From: Mesodorylaimus sp. YZB2_4
Lineage: Eukaryota > Nematoda > Enoplea > Dorylaimida > Dorylaimidae
Assembly: GCA_030248295.1 (NCBI GenBank)
Contig: JASANH010001360.1
Location: forward strand, 310,001 to 374,000
Length of the DNA stretch: 64,000 bases
Direction of reading: 5' to 3'
Each line of letters starts with the position of its first letter. Within the stretch, counting starts at the first letter, position 1. Of this stretch, positions 36,437-49,609 are shown in pieces. The notes under the pieces are model-generated. The model was not told the origin of the DNA and made no database searches. It worked only from the letters and a program-made list of their open reading frames with translations. The position numbers and the translations under genes were made by a program.

Positions 36437-37879
36437 TCAGCAAGAGTCGCTGTTCGGCCAGACAACGGGCACGACGTTCCCAGCAGCGTCCGTCAACGGA
36501 GCATCGACGTAGACCACATTGCCGTACGAATCGAACATGGGAGTAACCGAAAATTGGACAGGAGCCTGGCTCGAGTCTTCTTCGTTCGAAGCCGATTGTT
36601 GCCGACGAGGGGCGAATCGATGGCAGCGACGACCCCGCTGACGAATGTAAGACAGTTCCCGCAACTGCCACTGTTTCAGCTCATCGTTTTCAACGGGCAC
36701 CTGGAAACAGAGCTTCGGTTGGAAAGAACGAAGCAGGCAATCCTCTTTTGGAGTGGAGTCTGGCCTTACGTTGTTCAAGAATTCTTCAAAGAGTATCACT
36801 TACCAACAGCTGCTCAATCAGCTGCTTCACGCGGGCGACCTTGAACTCGGCTCGTTCCTTGTAATCAGTCGCTGAAAGGATGCCACGTGCAGGTGACCGC
36901 AGGACAAAGCTCCCTTTCCTCAGCTTACCAGAAATGCGGACGTGCGGGGCCTCGTCGGCACTGCTGCAGCCTTGAGTTTCGTTCTCTCTGGCCCCCTTCT
37001 CCATTCCCAGTCCTCGAATGGTAACCTAGGCGAGGGAAACGGATAGAGTCCCCCGAGGAGGGCACTCCCTCCCCGAGCCCACCTGGCATTCAGTCTCGTG
37101 CTCAATTTGCTTGATCGTTCGACCTCGAGGTCCGACCAATCGCCCGATGAAATTGTAGTTGGGGTACTGATCGATCGGAATGGGGACTTTCTCGACGGCC
37201 GTCACGACTGGCCCTTCGGGAGCCGGCATGTCGCTGGCCAGGTCGATACTGAACCGGCCGTAGTGGAAAATGCTGCAATGATCGGACGAGTGCTGGTCTT
37301 CCATGTCGGGCACAAGACGCAGTTGGTTGCGCACACGCTCGATTTCACGAGTGACCAGCTGAAAAGGGAGGCCATGGTCGCTCTTACCGCAATGCCGCAC
37401 AGCCCGAGGAAAGACAAATGTGGATGGTCAATCAGATGAGCACTTCTGGTCCTTACTTTTTGCAGATGCATAAATTCGGGCAGGCTGCTCAAACGCTTCT
37501 CGTCGCGCAACAATTCGTTCAAATATTCAATTTTTTGAGTGGATTCGTCCAGCCTGGCGCCCTTTTCGCCATTGGACGTCGTTTGATCGCGAATGCTGGA
37601 CACCCCGCTCGCAGCGCCTCCTTCCAACAGGTCGTCGAAGACGGGGTCGAACGATGGGGGCGGACTCAATACGTAGCACTTGGCCGTGAACAGGATCGGG
37701 GATTGAACCAGGACCTCGCTGGTCGGGACGGTGCCATCGAACTGGACCACCTGCATTGGACCATGCTGATCGATCGGATCGTGGACGTCGCTCGGATGCT
37801 CATCAGTTCGGCTCACAGAATTCGAAAGCGAAGTCGTCGAAGCGCGATCTCCGCCTTCCAGGTTTTTGGCGTAGGCCAT
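36437..37879 (-). CDS. STAR-family KH-domain RNA-binding protein (GLD-1/ASD-2/Quaking type)
   Basis: Exons 37879-37457, 37358-37083, 37025-36929, 36871-36804 and 36700-36437 give 375 residues. After a variable N-terminus the QUA1 dimerisation segment reads 'YLNELLRDEKRLSSLPEF' and continues across the exon junction as 'LVTREIERVRNQL'. The single KH domain has 'VPIPIDQYPNYNFIGRLVGP' with the GPRG loop, then 'IKQIEHETECQ|VTIRGLGM'. 'DYKERAEFKVARVKQLIEQL' and the QUA2-like 'NDELKQWQLRELSYIR' follow. STAR proteins bind bipartite ACUAA-type sites in mRNA and control splicing, stability or translation; in nematodes GLD-1 acts in germline and ASD-2 in muscle. The sequence alone does not decide between them. 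The KH-to-QUA2 loop is Ser/acid-rich. ATG at 37879 is the first after a stop-containing leader. Confidence 0.93.
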
Positions 37880-38123
37880 CACTAATCAGTCGTCAGTACA
37901 AAAAGTAAAAAGGTTATCCCGGGGAAGCAAAAAAAGATCGACTACTCGGCTCGGCAGCAGAACCAAGAGAAGGAACAAGGACAGTGTAAAGACCATTGAG
38001 GAGCAAGGGACCAATCACTGCGTGCTTCGATTTCTGATTTGCCGGTCTGACGGTGTACAGTACAGCGACCTGTCGTTTCGGGTGTGAGTTCTGGGCGTGC
38101 AGTGGTCGGTCGGCCGTGCTGAA

Positions 38124-38974
38124 ATGGCTCCTGTGCCATCGAGCGACTACTTTTCTGGCAGCCTGCAATTATCAGCGAGCGCCGTTGCAATCAGCGCTAC
38201 CCTATTTTTCTTTGCCTCGACGATCCTGTGCGCTTGCTGCAACTCTGCACGGCGGAAGAAAGGGGACACAAAGGTGGACCAGGAAGAGGGCTCCACGATA
38301 GAAGGGTGACTGTTTTCCATCATTCGCCTTTTCGATCGCTTTATTGAGTTTTTATGATCAGGCGTAGAAAAATGTCCTCCGCGAGCTCAAGGTCCGGCGA
38401 CGCGAAAACTGTGGGTAGCTGTCGCAGCGGGAAAAGTATCAGTTTCAAGACGGTCGATGAAACGGGTCCCTCGCCCGAAGCTGACAATTCACCGACCATG
38501 CTCGCTGTCACTGCACTGCCGTTGACCGTTATCGCAGCCGATGGGAAGATACCCCGTGCAAGTAAGAATGCCAACCCCGCTCAGTTGAAGCGTGGCGTCG
38601 TACCGCCAGATGCTGTCCGCTTCGACGACCCGGCCTACCGGACTCTCGGACTCGACGTGGACGATCCATTTTCAAACTTCCCTTCGTAAGTGCAGAGTTT
38701 CAAAAAGGCGTGTTCGGGGCGCTGATTACTTCCATCGTGGCGACAATGACGCGTCTCTCGTTTCAGTGTGAGCATAAGAATGAACGGAAAAGCCAAGTTT
38801 GGCGCTGGCAAGACGTCTGTGATGGAACTGAAGGACAAGTACGCTCTTCCATGCCACCATTCCGAATATTATTCGAGTGCTTTCGGGAAACTGACGACGC
38901 CTGTGAAAGCTGCCCGGCAGTTTGTGTCGCCTCAGCGCTCACCCAATGCTCGCTCGGTCTCAGTGCGGACATAA
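38124..38974 (+). CDS. Small single-pass membrane protein of unknown family
   Basis: Exons 38124-38305, 38362-38685 and 38767-38974 give 237 residues with consistent phase (GAAGG|GTGACT, TTC|GTAAGT; acceptors gatcag and gtttcag). A short exposed N-terminus precedes one TM helix ('AVAISATLFFFASTILCACC') that ends in a CACC cluster followed by 'NSARRKKGD', typical of a palmitoylated type III or I junction. The remaining cytosolic part is Ser/Pro-rich with no catalytic motif; it contains 'FDDPAYRTLGLDVDDPF' and 'ELKDKYALPCHHSEYYSS'. It is divergent with the STAR gene (245 bp between starts), so the two may share a promoter region. I do not recognise the family. Confidence 0.65.
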
Positions 38975-39305
38975 CTGTGGTTCATAGACAGTTGCATCCT
39001 TTCTGGATAGCTAGCTTGTGACTGACGATGAGTCCTGCGTGTTGTGTTGTATGCCACTTGTGCACTTGCGCAACAGCCATTATTACTTTGATGCTTGCGT
39101 AGACCCAGCTTGTCCAGTCGTCATATATTCGGACAGCGGACACATCACATTACATTAGAAACTGTCATGTGCTAGCATTGTACCATGTCAATGATCGAGA
39201 GTAAATACAGGGGCGCCCTTCATAAATAACGCATAACTAAAAGCACGATACGCAAATAAACAACTTTGGCTAAAAGAGAGACGTGTGCAATTGCTCGTCA
39301 GGCTA
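38975..39305. other. Convergent intergenic region
   Basis: 3' flanks of the small membrane protein gene (+) and UNC-82 (-). Nothing else seen. Confidence 0.5.
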
Positions 39306-42300
39306 TCAGTATCGCGCAGTCGACGTGTAGGCGGGCCGATGATTGCCTTGATAAGCTTTCCTGTAAGCTGCCACGTACAGGGCCCCGCTGGCAGCACCCG
39401 TCCCCGACTGATGGTACGGATAATGGAAAGATGTGCCCGCGCTCGAACTGGTCGGGGTCGATTCTCGGCCACTTTTCGACTGGCCCCCGCTGAAGAAGCC
39501 TTTGATCTTCTCGATAGGCGTGGTACTCGTATGCGAAGTGTATTCGTCGCTGGATATTGAACCGGAGCCGTAACCGGATTCGTTGCCTGTTCCATTGCTG
39601 ATACGAGCCGCCTCCTGTGTCCTACGTCGGCCCAGTTGAAGAAGACTTTTCTTTTTAGAGGACGGCTTGGACAGTTCTGGCGATGTGCTCTCGGCCCTAC
39701 TCGCTCTTCCCTTGTTTAGATCCATAGGCTCGGATGATCTGCTAGGAAGTTTCTCAGTGCTCAAATGACGACGGATACGATCGATGAAGTTCCTCGGCCG
39801 ACTCGATCCAAGCTCGACACTCGGTTTCTTGGCTTCAGCCTCAACGTACCTAGCATAACCGAGCACTGGTGACGTGTGTTTTTTGAGTATGCCTTTCGTG
39901 GGTTTATCCGAAGCTAGGTCCGCATTGGCGCGAGATGGGGTGTTCAGTAGCAGTGAGCCGAATCTGCCAGCTCCTCCCACGTTCTCCATGTGCATGCCCA
40001 TGGACGTGTCTTGGGTGTGGTAGGAGGAGGCATGGGCGGAGACGTCCACTCTATCATCAGCCACGTAGTGATTGAAGGAAGGCGGAGGTGGTCGACGATT
40101 CCTTGCCGAATCACCACCGGCCTTGTTACCATGCAGAGACTTGTCCAGTGATCTGGATCGACGTTTTAACGAGTTCTCGCGATCGATTAAGTTTCCGAAT
40201 GGTCCATTTCTGGATGGTGTCTTCTCTCTATCATATCTGAAGTCTTGAATTCTAGGTACTCGATTGTAGGCCACGTCGAAGAACGTCCGGAAGTAATTTG
40301 TCACGCCATTATTTCCATCGTTATTGCTGCTGCTGCTGCTTCGTTTGGAGTTGGAGACGGGTTCGAATTTCGGTGGTCCTGGTCTAGACGAACTTCTGCT
40401 TGAACTTGTCAATGCATCCTCGAAACTACCACCCATCTTATCACCCGCCACGTACCACGATTTGGCCTTATGACGCCGACTATAGGCATAGACGGAAGAC
40501 GGGTCCGATTCGTAGTGCACTGTACGTAATGGCGACATCAGGCTACGACCTTGAGCTGGGGACATTTCACGCGAATGCGGTGATGTGAAGACACTGCTGC
40601 TTCGATACGATGCTCCATAGCGAGCCGCGTAATAATCGTCCTCATTACGCTCGTAACCTGAAACACATGTTGAGCAGTGTTAGTCGCGAACTGGACAGGC
40701 GGGCAGAGTGAAAAGTGAAAGGATGGGAAAGGACAGAATGGGCAGGGAGATCCCAAATAGGCCTTGTGCAGAGAACTGTTAGCCCAGAGTCAGGCAGATC
40801 TCAAGACACGACAACGTTACAGCGAAGCATAAATTTTGACAGAGAAATATAGCGGCAGAAAAACATCAAAAACTAGTCGGATGATTTAAGCTGTGTTCGC
40901 GTGATGTTAGTGGCAAGCGAGCGCGGTGAGCATGAACCATGTTGGCAGCATACCTATGGTATTCACATGAATAGAGGGCGTCTACTAAGTGATGTGGAAT
41001 TACGATAATGGGGTTTGCCAAACACGGATGCCGCATTTCTGATTGTGAGCCCTGACCGTTTCTCGCCATTTGTGGTCAGATGATGGATGGGAGGCCTGGG
41101 CACCTGGCTACGCCAATACAGATCGGACTTGAGCTGTGCCACCATTTTCACCGATCCTCCTTCTCTTCTGCCGCCACCTACAACAGGTGGGACATTGGTT
41201 AGTCACGAAAACGCGCCATGCAAAACGCATCCTAGCTGCGAGAGGCCACAAGCCACATGCGCATGCAAGCGCAGCAGCAAACGGTCTCGGGCACAGAGTG
41301 GATGGCAGGACCCACATTCAAAGCCAGACTAATTGGGTCACAAACTAAGCTATGATATCTGACAGTAGCAAATTTCGTAAGCCCCAAAGCTGCTCACACA
41401 GAAGCCATCAGCACAAATCGGACTTACCCGAAGCTATCGGCGACATTAACCTGGATCGGTCTGCCACGTATTCCCCTCCGTATCCGTAATGTGGCGTGGG
41501 TGTCTGGTGCCGATGCGTGTCCTCCCTGTTGTACTGCTGCAGCCAGTACGGCTCACTCGACGTGTTGGCGCTCAATGATGGGCTCGCGTATCGAACCCTG
41601 TTTTGGGTCGGCGGCGGATCGAGTGGCGGTGGTGACACTGGTGATACGGGTATGCTGCTGGTCGCCACTGCCATCGCGGCCGTGTTACTACCCGTCGACG
41701 CATGATCACCATCCTGGGAGCTATTCAGACTATCGTCCATTGCAGATCGATAGGACTGCCGTCTCAACTCGGCATTCAGGGCGCTGTTCGAGGGTGGTTT
41801 TACTAAAGTTGGTGTCCTGGGCATACCGTACGAGGCCGTGCCACCGTCGTACTCGTCCGGTTGACCACCACCCGCTTCCAAAATATCCAAAAGTGGTTCG
41901 GCAGATGAACGCCGTGTCTTAGGGACAACTTGCAAAGTACAAGGCTCTGTTGCACCCACTGATTTGGCCTCGCCCGCTGGCACGTATGTCCGCTTCTTAG
42001 GACCGGTTTGAAGTGGAAAAGGGAGAACGGCGGGCGTGGAAGGACTCTCAGCAGGAGCTGTAGGAACGTCACTGACAAAGCCATTCACTGGGGAGTAATC
42101 CCCCATGATCTCCTAAAATGGTGCAACGGATGAATCGAGATTCATCATCAGCGCCCTCAGGGAAGATTCTGAGAACACAGGGCAAGGACAGAAGGCACTA
42201 TCTAAATATCTTTACCTGTCGTTCACGGGCTCTTTTATGACGCCTTTGCATTGACAGGGCCACCATTTCGTCCTCTGTGCACTGCTCGTCATCGGACCTA

Positions 42301-45300
42301 TTCGACTGTGTCCCATTGGCATACTCATAATGAATCGTAGGTGTCTCCACTTTGGAAGGTGCGTCGACTGTTAAAGGAGATGCCTCCGCTTTGGACACAG
42401 GCACTTTTTCCAAAGGGACGCTAGCGCCCGAATTGGACTGGGTGGCTGTTACTGGCGCAGGATCAGTCGCGGGGGTTTTCTTCTTTTCCTCCTTTTTCTT
42501 GTCGCCGTCGCTGTACCGTCTTCTCCGTCCCTCGTGCATCCTTTCGGGGCTACTTCGTTCAGGATCCGGGTACTGCAAAATATACTGTTCAGCTTTTTGG
42601 AACAGTTTAGGCGCATCCTTTGGTTGCGGTTGGACACCACCGATTCGACGGCGGCTTGCTCGGGGTGACTCTTGGATGGAAATATCGCGACCAAAAATGA
42701 ACTTGCTGCGTTCGTATTTGCCTCGTGATAACCTTTTAGCCAAACCCCTTCTGAAAAGTGGTGGCAGAGAAGTTGCTTGGGTGGGTGATGAGGTTTCGGG
42801 TATTACAGACTCTTGAGCGATCTGGACAGGAGTCGATATATCTATTGAGGGACGCTGACGGATCTCGGGCAGAGGGTTGATTTCCTCGTCGTCGTCCGAA
42901 TGCAAGCTCGCGAACGAATCTACTGTGGAAATGGGTATGACTTCGGAAGCGGGCTCGATGTCGGTCTCGTTTTCAACTGACCCCATCGACTCGACTTCTT
43001 CTTCCGACTCGCTGCTGGGAGACATGTCCTCGAAGTCCGTACTGTACACATCCTCCTCCTCGTCCTCCTCTTCTTCCTCTTCCTCTTCCTCTTCTACTTC
43101 CTCCTCTTCCTCCTGTTGCAGAGCAGCAGACCTTCGCCTGGCTTGCATTCCCGCCTCGGTGGTGGACTGGTCGAACTCCATTTCGGCGTCTTCTGGCACT
43201 GTTTGGTGAAGGACATTGTGATGAGGTAAGGTGATGGTCAGTTGAGCCGCGGGCGAGATGAAGCTGTCGTCGAAGTAAGATGCGGACACGTCGCCCGGAG
43301 GTGGTGTCATTGCTCCAGTCTCTTGGTAGCCATCGAGCGACGCTGACGAAGTGGAAGGAGGCATTCGAGTCATGGACGAGTGTTTGGATCTCGAGCCGCG
43401 GACACTGTGCATGGATGGCGCAGTCATCGGCTTGGGTTGTTGTGCTATGAGCACAGAATCGAGAATGTCCTTCATAAACTGCTCTTTCTGATAGGATTCA
43501 GAGGAGCGGATACTTTCGACTGTTTCCAAGGAGACTGGACCTCGTAATGCCTCCTCCATCAGTTGATTGATCAATCGATTTGCCTCCTCCACGATAGCAG
43601 TGTCCACAGGAGCGGGTGCTACTTCGTGTATGTCTTTGGTTTCTGGTTCAGGCTCGAGGGCCTGAAGGACTTGCGGACCCTCCTGCGCTCTAAGGGGGGT
43701 ATTTAGCATAATTATCGTAGCTGGCCTTGGAATAGTCTTGCATTCCGTTACTGGCTCTTCCATCAAAGGAGGAGCTTCCTCGCTGTTGTCCGGCAGTTCG
43801 TGCGTTGTCTCGTACGAAGCAGGAATGCGAGGTAATTCCTTCTTCGGCGGCGGCACCACGTGAGCCCTGGCCTTGCCTATATCGGAAAGTGAGGCAGCGG
43901 GTGTCGCCTGATGAACAACTGCAGCTGATGGCTTCGGCGTGTGACCTTGGACCAACGAAACAGTACTCCAAGCTGGTTCTTGGGCAATGACGATTGTGGC
44001 AACCGATGGTATGGGCGCTGGTGGCTGAACAACTGTCGCGGCCGACGGAACAGGCGTGGCCTGGTAAGCCTGTGGCATAGTCGGCATGTGAGCTGGAGCA
44101 GGCACGAATACCGGAGCAGTCGATGGTTGTTGTGGTTTGACAATAGCATGGCCACTTTGCTTTTTGGTCATTCCCGACACGGACACTTGACTTCCCTGCT
44201 TCTGATTCACACTTTGGCTGCTCTGCCGTTTTTTATCATTCACAACAGACGAGGATCGTTTCTTCGACTGCTTCTTGACTGGAGATTGAGAATCAGTCAA
44301 GTACCAATCGGCCTCTTTCTTGCGCCTTCGAAACTCCTCTATCTTCTTCCTGGTGGCATCGGACAAGTGGGTATACTCGGCGAATACTTCAGTTTCCTCT
44401 CCCAAACTTTGGATCATCAGTGTTTCTTGACGGATATAAAGAGGGGTCGTATCAAGAACCTAAACCAAGCACAGGTCATGCACAGGCGCTGCAGTTCATG
44501 CAGACCAGCTGTTACCTGATTTTCTTGCAGCTCAGCAATGGCAGGCGCGTTTTCGTCATAGTTGAGCCACCAATGGCTGGCTATAGCATCGATATCTGCA
44601 CGGCGATCTGGATTGACCCGTAGCATCGAACGAATGAGCATAGAAGCAGCTACAAGACAGCGATGACTGCGAAGGGGCACAACAGTCGAGAAACACAACT
44701 TACACGACGGAGGGTCAGGCTCGTAATAAGCACCCCGCTTGATTTGTCTGATCATGCGATTGAAGTCCCGCCCATCGAAAGGCATGGAAGAATATGCCAG
44801 TGTGTACAGTAGAACACCTAAGCTCCAGCAATCGACCTAAAAGTAGACGCCAGGTGCAACTGGAAAGCGATCTTGAATGCCATAGGTGTCACCTCGGGTC
44901 CCTTGTAAGGCGTGCCATTAATAATCTCGGGCGAGGCGTAGAGAGGACTGCCGCAGAAAGTGTGCAATAAGCTATGCGGCTTGAAGTAATTGGACAATCC
45001 GAAATCGGCTATCTGAAAGCATCATGTTTAACATGTTTTACCAGTGCCTAAATGCATGAGCACACTCTTTCTGGTAAGAGACACGGAAATACAAGTTAGT
45101 TTGCTAAACACCTTCGAAAGCTTTTGAAATTGACAAAGCACAGGCAGCATAATCTCTCACCTTGGCATCCATACTCCTATCGAGGAGGATATTCTCTAAT
45201 TTCAGATCCCGATGTGCCACACCGTGCTTGTGACAATAATAAACAGCCGATGTGATCTGTCTGAACAGACGACGCACTTCGATTTCATCCAACGGGCCGT

Positions 45301-47648
45301 GACTGCTCACGTAGTCGTACAGCTCGCCTCCTGATGCGTATTCCATGACCAGGATAATCTTCTCATCATTTTCAAATACTGAAATTAGACAAATCTATTT
45401 GAAATTATCGCAGTAGCAAATTTTGTGCGAATTTCATCTTTATAGAGGCATTAGAGCAGGCTTATTGTAACTCACCTTCTTTGATTTCGATAATATTCGG
45501 ATGCTTTAGTGCTGACATGATACGAATTTCGCGACGGATTCTAATCAGATCAGCAGTATTTTCAATGGCGCTCTTTTTGATGAACTTCACGGCTACCTGC
45601 AAAAAGTGGCTATGTTTTTCTTTTGTCAAGTTGGTTCGATCACTTTTGCTTGCTTTCTGTGGTCACTGCCACGGACATGGTTTAAGACCGAAGTCAGTGG
45701 TCATTGGGCAGTTAGCAAAGATCTGTTTTCGTGAGTCATAGCGGCGCGCCACCTGCCTTTTACACCTCACTTCCTGCTTTTTCCTGCTTCCAGAAAACAT
45801 ACAAAAGTATAGTGTACGCTACCAGAAGTGAAGAGCCTCCTATTGGCCGTCTCATCTCGACAGCACTCAAAACACGAGATCTTGAATTCGTGGCATGTAA
45901 ACATGCGGAGGTGGTACTCCTGGTCCCCGCCACTCCAAATCCATTTTACATGTTACTTTTTGCATGAATCTTTTCCCTTTTCTCAAATTCAATCTCTCCA
46001 TCATGAGCACTCAGTCCTGCAAAAAACTCGTGCACATATGTTTCTCTAGTCACTAGGTGATGTCCATTTGCACAGCTTTGGTCGAGTGCGTAATGTTAGA
46101 CTTCTCAAAAACGTCAAAAGTATAAGCTGATTCAGGTTAAAGAAGGGTTAGCTGGGCTAAAAACCGGAAACGGCTTAACTTGCGTCATTGCGTCAAGGCT
46201 TTGAACTTACGTAGGCAAAAAGTAGACATGTTAAACTTGACGAGTCCTATCTAAACGCGTGCATAAGATATTTTAGCATCGTACAAAACGAGGCCATAAA
46301 GCATTTGCTCTAAAATGTTGTTTCAGACAGGATCACCCTCTCTCATGTGTAAGCCTAGAGTCCAACGTCTCGCACTTATGATTCATTTCGTCGAGAAGAA
46401 AAGAAAAGAAGCAAGCAAGACAACCGGTCGTCTTCTGCCCACCCGTCCATTCTTTAGTGGCACCAAACAGCTGACAGACGTGATTTAGTTCTTAGTAAAA
46501 GAGTGTTCAACCAAAAATCCGAAAAGATTGACAATATTTTCAACAAAATTTTACTTTCTTCCAAAATACACCAGTTTCGTTAAGATTTGAAATCCTCGCA
46601 TTAGGCACTAAGCTAAGATGTAAATAACAGCATAGTTTCGTGGTTTTTTTCAACAACCTTTTCACAAGGCGATTAGAGAAAAATTTGGAAAGGTTTCATT
46701 ATTATCATTGTTTATGTTTGGATCTGTGGTGGTTGAAATTACCACACGCAGCTTCAGCTGGTGTCCCTGGCAAAGCACACCTAGGACAAATGACTGATGA
46801 GTCACAAGCTAACTGCAAATGCAGCCGAGAGGGATTCTCCTCATCAGCGTCACCGAGTCAAGTATTAGCAGTGATCACAGCCAAAAAAGTAGCAAATCCT
46901 GCACGGGCCTGTCGTTGTCAGTTCTACTGGCTGATCAGCTGCACAGGTGTTCAGGTAGTTGGCACAAAAACAAAGCGCGTGAGGTAATGATGCAAAATTT
47001 TTCACGTTTCCGGATGATAAATGAGGCAAACGGTGACGTAGTCGAAAAATGGCATACTGGACGGATAGCGGAGGCAGAGGATGGCAAATGTGTTTTGCCG
47101 AGTGCGAATCAAGGGAAACAGAAAAATAAGTGAAGCATAAATAGAGGCTTGGAGCGGAAATGAAAAAAGTTTGCACGCTGATAAAAAGTGACTGTTTCAA
47201 ATTATGCGCACTGCCTTAAGAGAATTCTAATATTCTCTCAAGGCAGTGACACCATGGCTATATCTGGCATACTTACTTCTTCTCCAGTCCTGTGGTCCAA
47301 GGCCAGGGACACCTTGCCGTAGGTGCCAGAACCGAGCTTACGAATAATTTCGAATCGCTGCCTTTTGGCTGTCGGTGACGCATCGCAGCTAGAACGTCTG
47401 CTCCGCCGTCCCTCGGCTCGATGGTCGTCCCTTCTTTCACTTTCATCTCCACTCTCCATCGGCTGACCACCAACTCCGGCCGACGAACCGTAACGTCCAG
47501 CGGCCTGGTTCGGGTGGCAAATTACCTGCTGTTGGTGGGCCGGCATTTTTGTAGGACTCGACGGCCTGCTGGCGTTCGGGTGTGCTATCGATTGATCGTT
47601 GGGATGAAATCGATCAGCCGTGGTTACACTGCCAAACGGTGTTCTCAT
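39306..47648 (-). CDS. unc-82: NUAK/UNC-82-type AMPK-related serine/threonine kinase
   Basis: Exons 47648-47277, 45596-45476, 45378-45161, 45012-44893, 44836-44704, 44649-44516, 44459-42216, 42112-41428 and 40657-39306 give 1792 residues. The kinase domain (about residues 98-370) has '[14 protein letters not shown]', the VAVK lysine, '[15 protein letters not shown]', '[11 protein letters not shown]', '[10 protein letters not shown]', the T-loop '[16 protein letters not shown]' with the LKB1-target Thr, and '[18 protein letters not shown]'. The very long tail is low-complexity, with a Glu-rich stretch near the middle of the 2.2-kb exon and '[10 protein letters not shown]' in the last exon, a NUAK-like PP1-binding GILK motif. 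Vertebrate NUAKs are about 630-660 residues; C. elegans UNC-82, which organises muscle filaments, also has a long tail. A 74-nt segment at 41104-41177 with splice-like ends would shift the frame and is omitted. Intron 1 is 1.7 kb and carries a 180-bp repeat. Confidence 0.93.
46657..46836 (+). repeat. 180-bp interspersed repeat, copy 1
   Basis: From 'ccttttcacaaggcgat' to 'agccgagagggatt', nearly identical to 50438-50617. Lies in UNC-82 intron 1. No terminal inverted repeats and no clear target-site duplication. Confidence 0.85.
47211..47248. repeat. Hairpin next to the UNC-82 exon 1 donor
   Basis: ACTGCCTTAAGAGAAT and ATTCTCTCAAGGCAGT are complementary except for one pair, with a loop of about 6 bases. 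It begins about 30 bases into intron 1 (minus strand). Confidence 0.65.
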
Positions 47649-49609
47649 TTCGATGGCACAGCTGGTCTCTGAGTCAGGGCTAGAACGAGCAAATAAGCGA
47701 ACGCAAGCTGACTAACGGCTCAAAAAATAGGCGTTTAGCCAAAAAAGAATGCGTCGTAAAACAATATTCAGACGATGAAAATCATGATTGGACTAGCCGT
47801 CTTGTCTGGACGGCGGTGATGCGGCCACTGCTCGTATCTCATGTGACTGCACTGACAGAAACAGCAGAGAAAATGAAGATGAGTCGAGACGGCGGGCGGA
47901 GAATATAGAAAAGGCGTAATACAAAGAAGCGGGCTCTACAAATGCCCCTTTTCTAAATCGTCCCTAAACCTTGTTCGCCGTCTCCTTTTCCGCTCTTGCC
48001 AACGGCGAACATCGAAATTCGTCGACGTCAATTGCCAGGCCGAGTTTTCGAGGTGACGTCGTTTCGCCAGTTTCAGCGGGCATATCGGCGAGAAGTATCA
48101 GCCGAAAAAGTGCAGCTTTACTCACTCGGGGTCTCTTCTAGCCTCAAAGGCCCCTGGGGTGGAACCGTGGTTGCGGAGGAAGCAGCCTCCGGGGTCTCCT
48201 TTTCTCTCGCACGTTAAACGAGCTTCTCGCCGCTGCCGCCCTCGACGGCGCCGTTTTCGACGACAGACGGCAGGCAGCTACTCGTAGGTTGGAGGGTGGT
48301 AGACCACGATTCGCTGAGCTAACGACCGACTAAGATCGGCGAACACAAATGCCGAGGAGAAGACTGAGCGAGGCGTCGACTCGGCATCAGCCGAGAACTG
48401 GCATCATCGTTCTTGGACCAACATTGCTCGCTATTCATTTCGTCTAAAGTAAATCGAAAGATTTAAAAACATTGACTAGCCTCTCTCCTCTCATCTTACC
48501 TTGCAACTGCATCGCACAACCAGCCCCTCGACATAGCACCACGCGCCACGGCCAATGGTCAGCTTGCAGACGGGTAGAGTAAATTTGGACCAGGCGTGTG
48601 TCATCGGGTTCTAAAAAAGTGAAGTGGTTTCAATCGTGCATCAGCAGAAACAAGTCGGACTAGTGCCTGTCATGGGAGGCCACTGAAGACTGACGAGAGC
48701 CGCGACGCAAAAAGGAACAAAAGATGAAGGGTTTCAGGCCTTGTTAGTAGTCTCTCGTGCATTCCACTCCCTCAACTTGGTGCTGGCCGAGTCAAGGGTG
48801 AAACTGTATGGCCTTCGCAATCAGTGACACCAAGGGTGACCCTGCTGTCGCCAACGTCTTAGTGCTGCGCAAAGAAGTAAATTACTCATTTTCTATCATC
48901 GACACTGGGGAGGCGACTTGAATAAATTGTGCTGGTTTGGGTACGTTTGGATGAGAGGCTGGCACAGCTGGTGCTTCGTCAATAGTGCTATTGTGTTATG
49001 AGAACGTGACGGTACCTGTGACGGGTCAAGTTTGTGCCAAGCCGACAAGAACTGCTGTCTCTGACTGATCGTCAGTTGCCTCTGTTCGTACTCTGTGAGT
49101 CTCAAGGCCCCCTTAAATTATTACAGAGGTGAAGCGAGTTGATCTGCACCACCTTCAAACATTCGAGCCCAACGTTCACAGAAAAATCAAAAATCAATAT
49201 CCGACTCGACTGATCACTTTTATTACGAATGTTCGACTTAGAGATCTTGAACGGTTTTTAGTTGACCCACTGGAGCCAATGTTCTCCGAACTCCAAATGC
49301 ACTGTGCCGGAAATCCTCACTTTTTTACGGGGTAACATGATTTCAAATGGTCCAGTTCGGGGACTATAAAGGGGGATACAAGTGAGTGCTTGCAGCAGAT
49401 ACAGCAGCCAGAGCTACCCCATGGTGTAAACCGAATCCAAGGATGTAAGGGCGAGTGATCTCTCATTTCGATGAGCCACGTTGAATATCTGCTCTGATAG
49501 TCAGGAGTGTAAGTGACCAACTGACGCTTGATGGTGATTCCGCCGACGTTGCGCAGCTAAGTTTTCAGCTCTAGGCGAGTGGTCGGCCTCAGCCCAGGGT
49601 TATTTCTTG
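47649..49609. other. Intergenic region upstream of UNC-82
   Basis: The UNC-82 frame stays open for about 20 codons above its ATG before a stop. No other gene recognised. The region 48.0-48.4 kb is GC-richer and may contain promoter or 5'UTR sequence. Confidence 0.4.

Noticed and set aside
41104-41177. Extra UNC-82 exon with acceptor 'ttgtag' and donor 'CAG|gtgccc'
   Set aside because: Its 74-nt length does not keep the frame into the last exon, whereas direct splicing of 41428 to 40657 does. It could still be used with a different donor.
42877-43209. Ser-rich plus-strand ORF of 110 codons
   Set aside because: It is the antisense shadow of the acid-rich UNC-82 exon (Glu codons read as Ser on the other strand).
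47996-48217. Plus-strand ORF of 73 codons
   Set aside because: No family pattern, no splice context, lies in a GC-richer upstream region where chance frames are longer.
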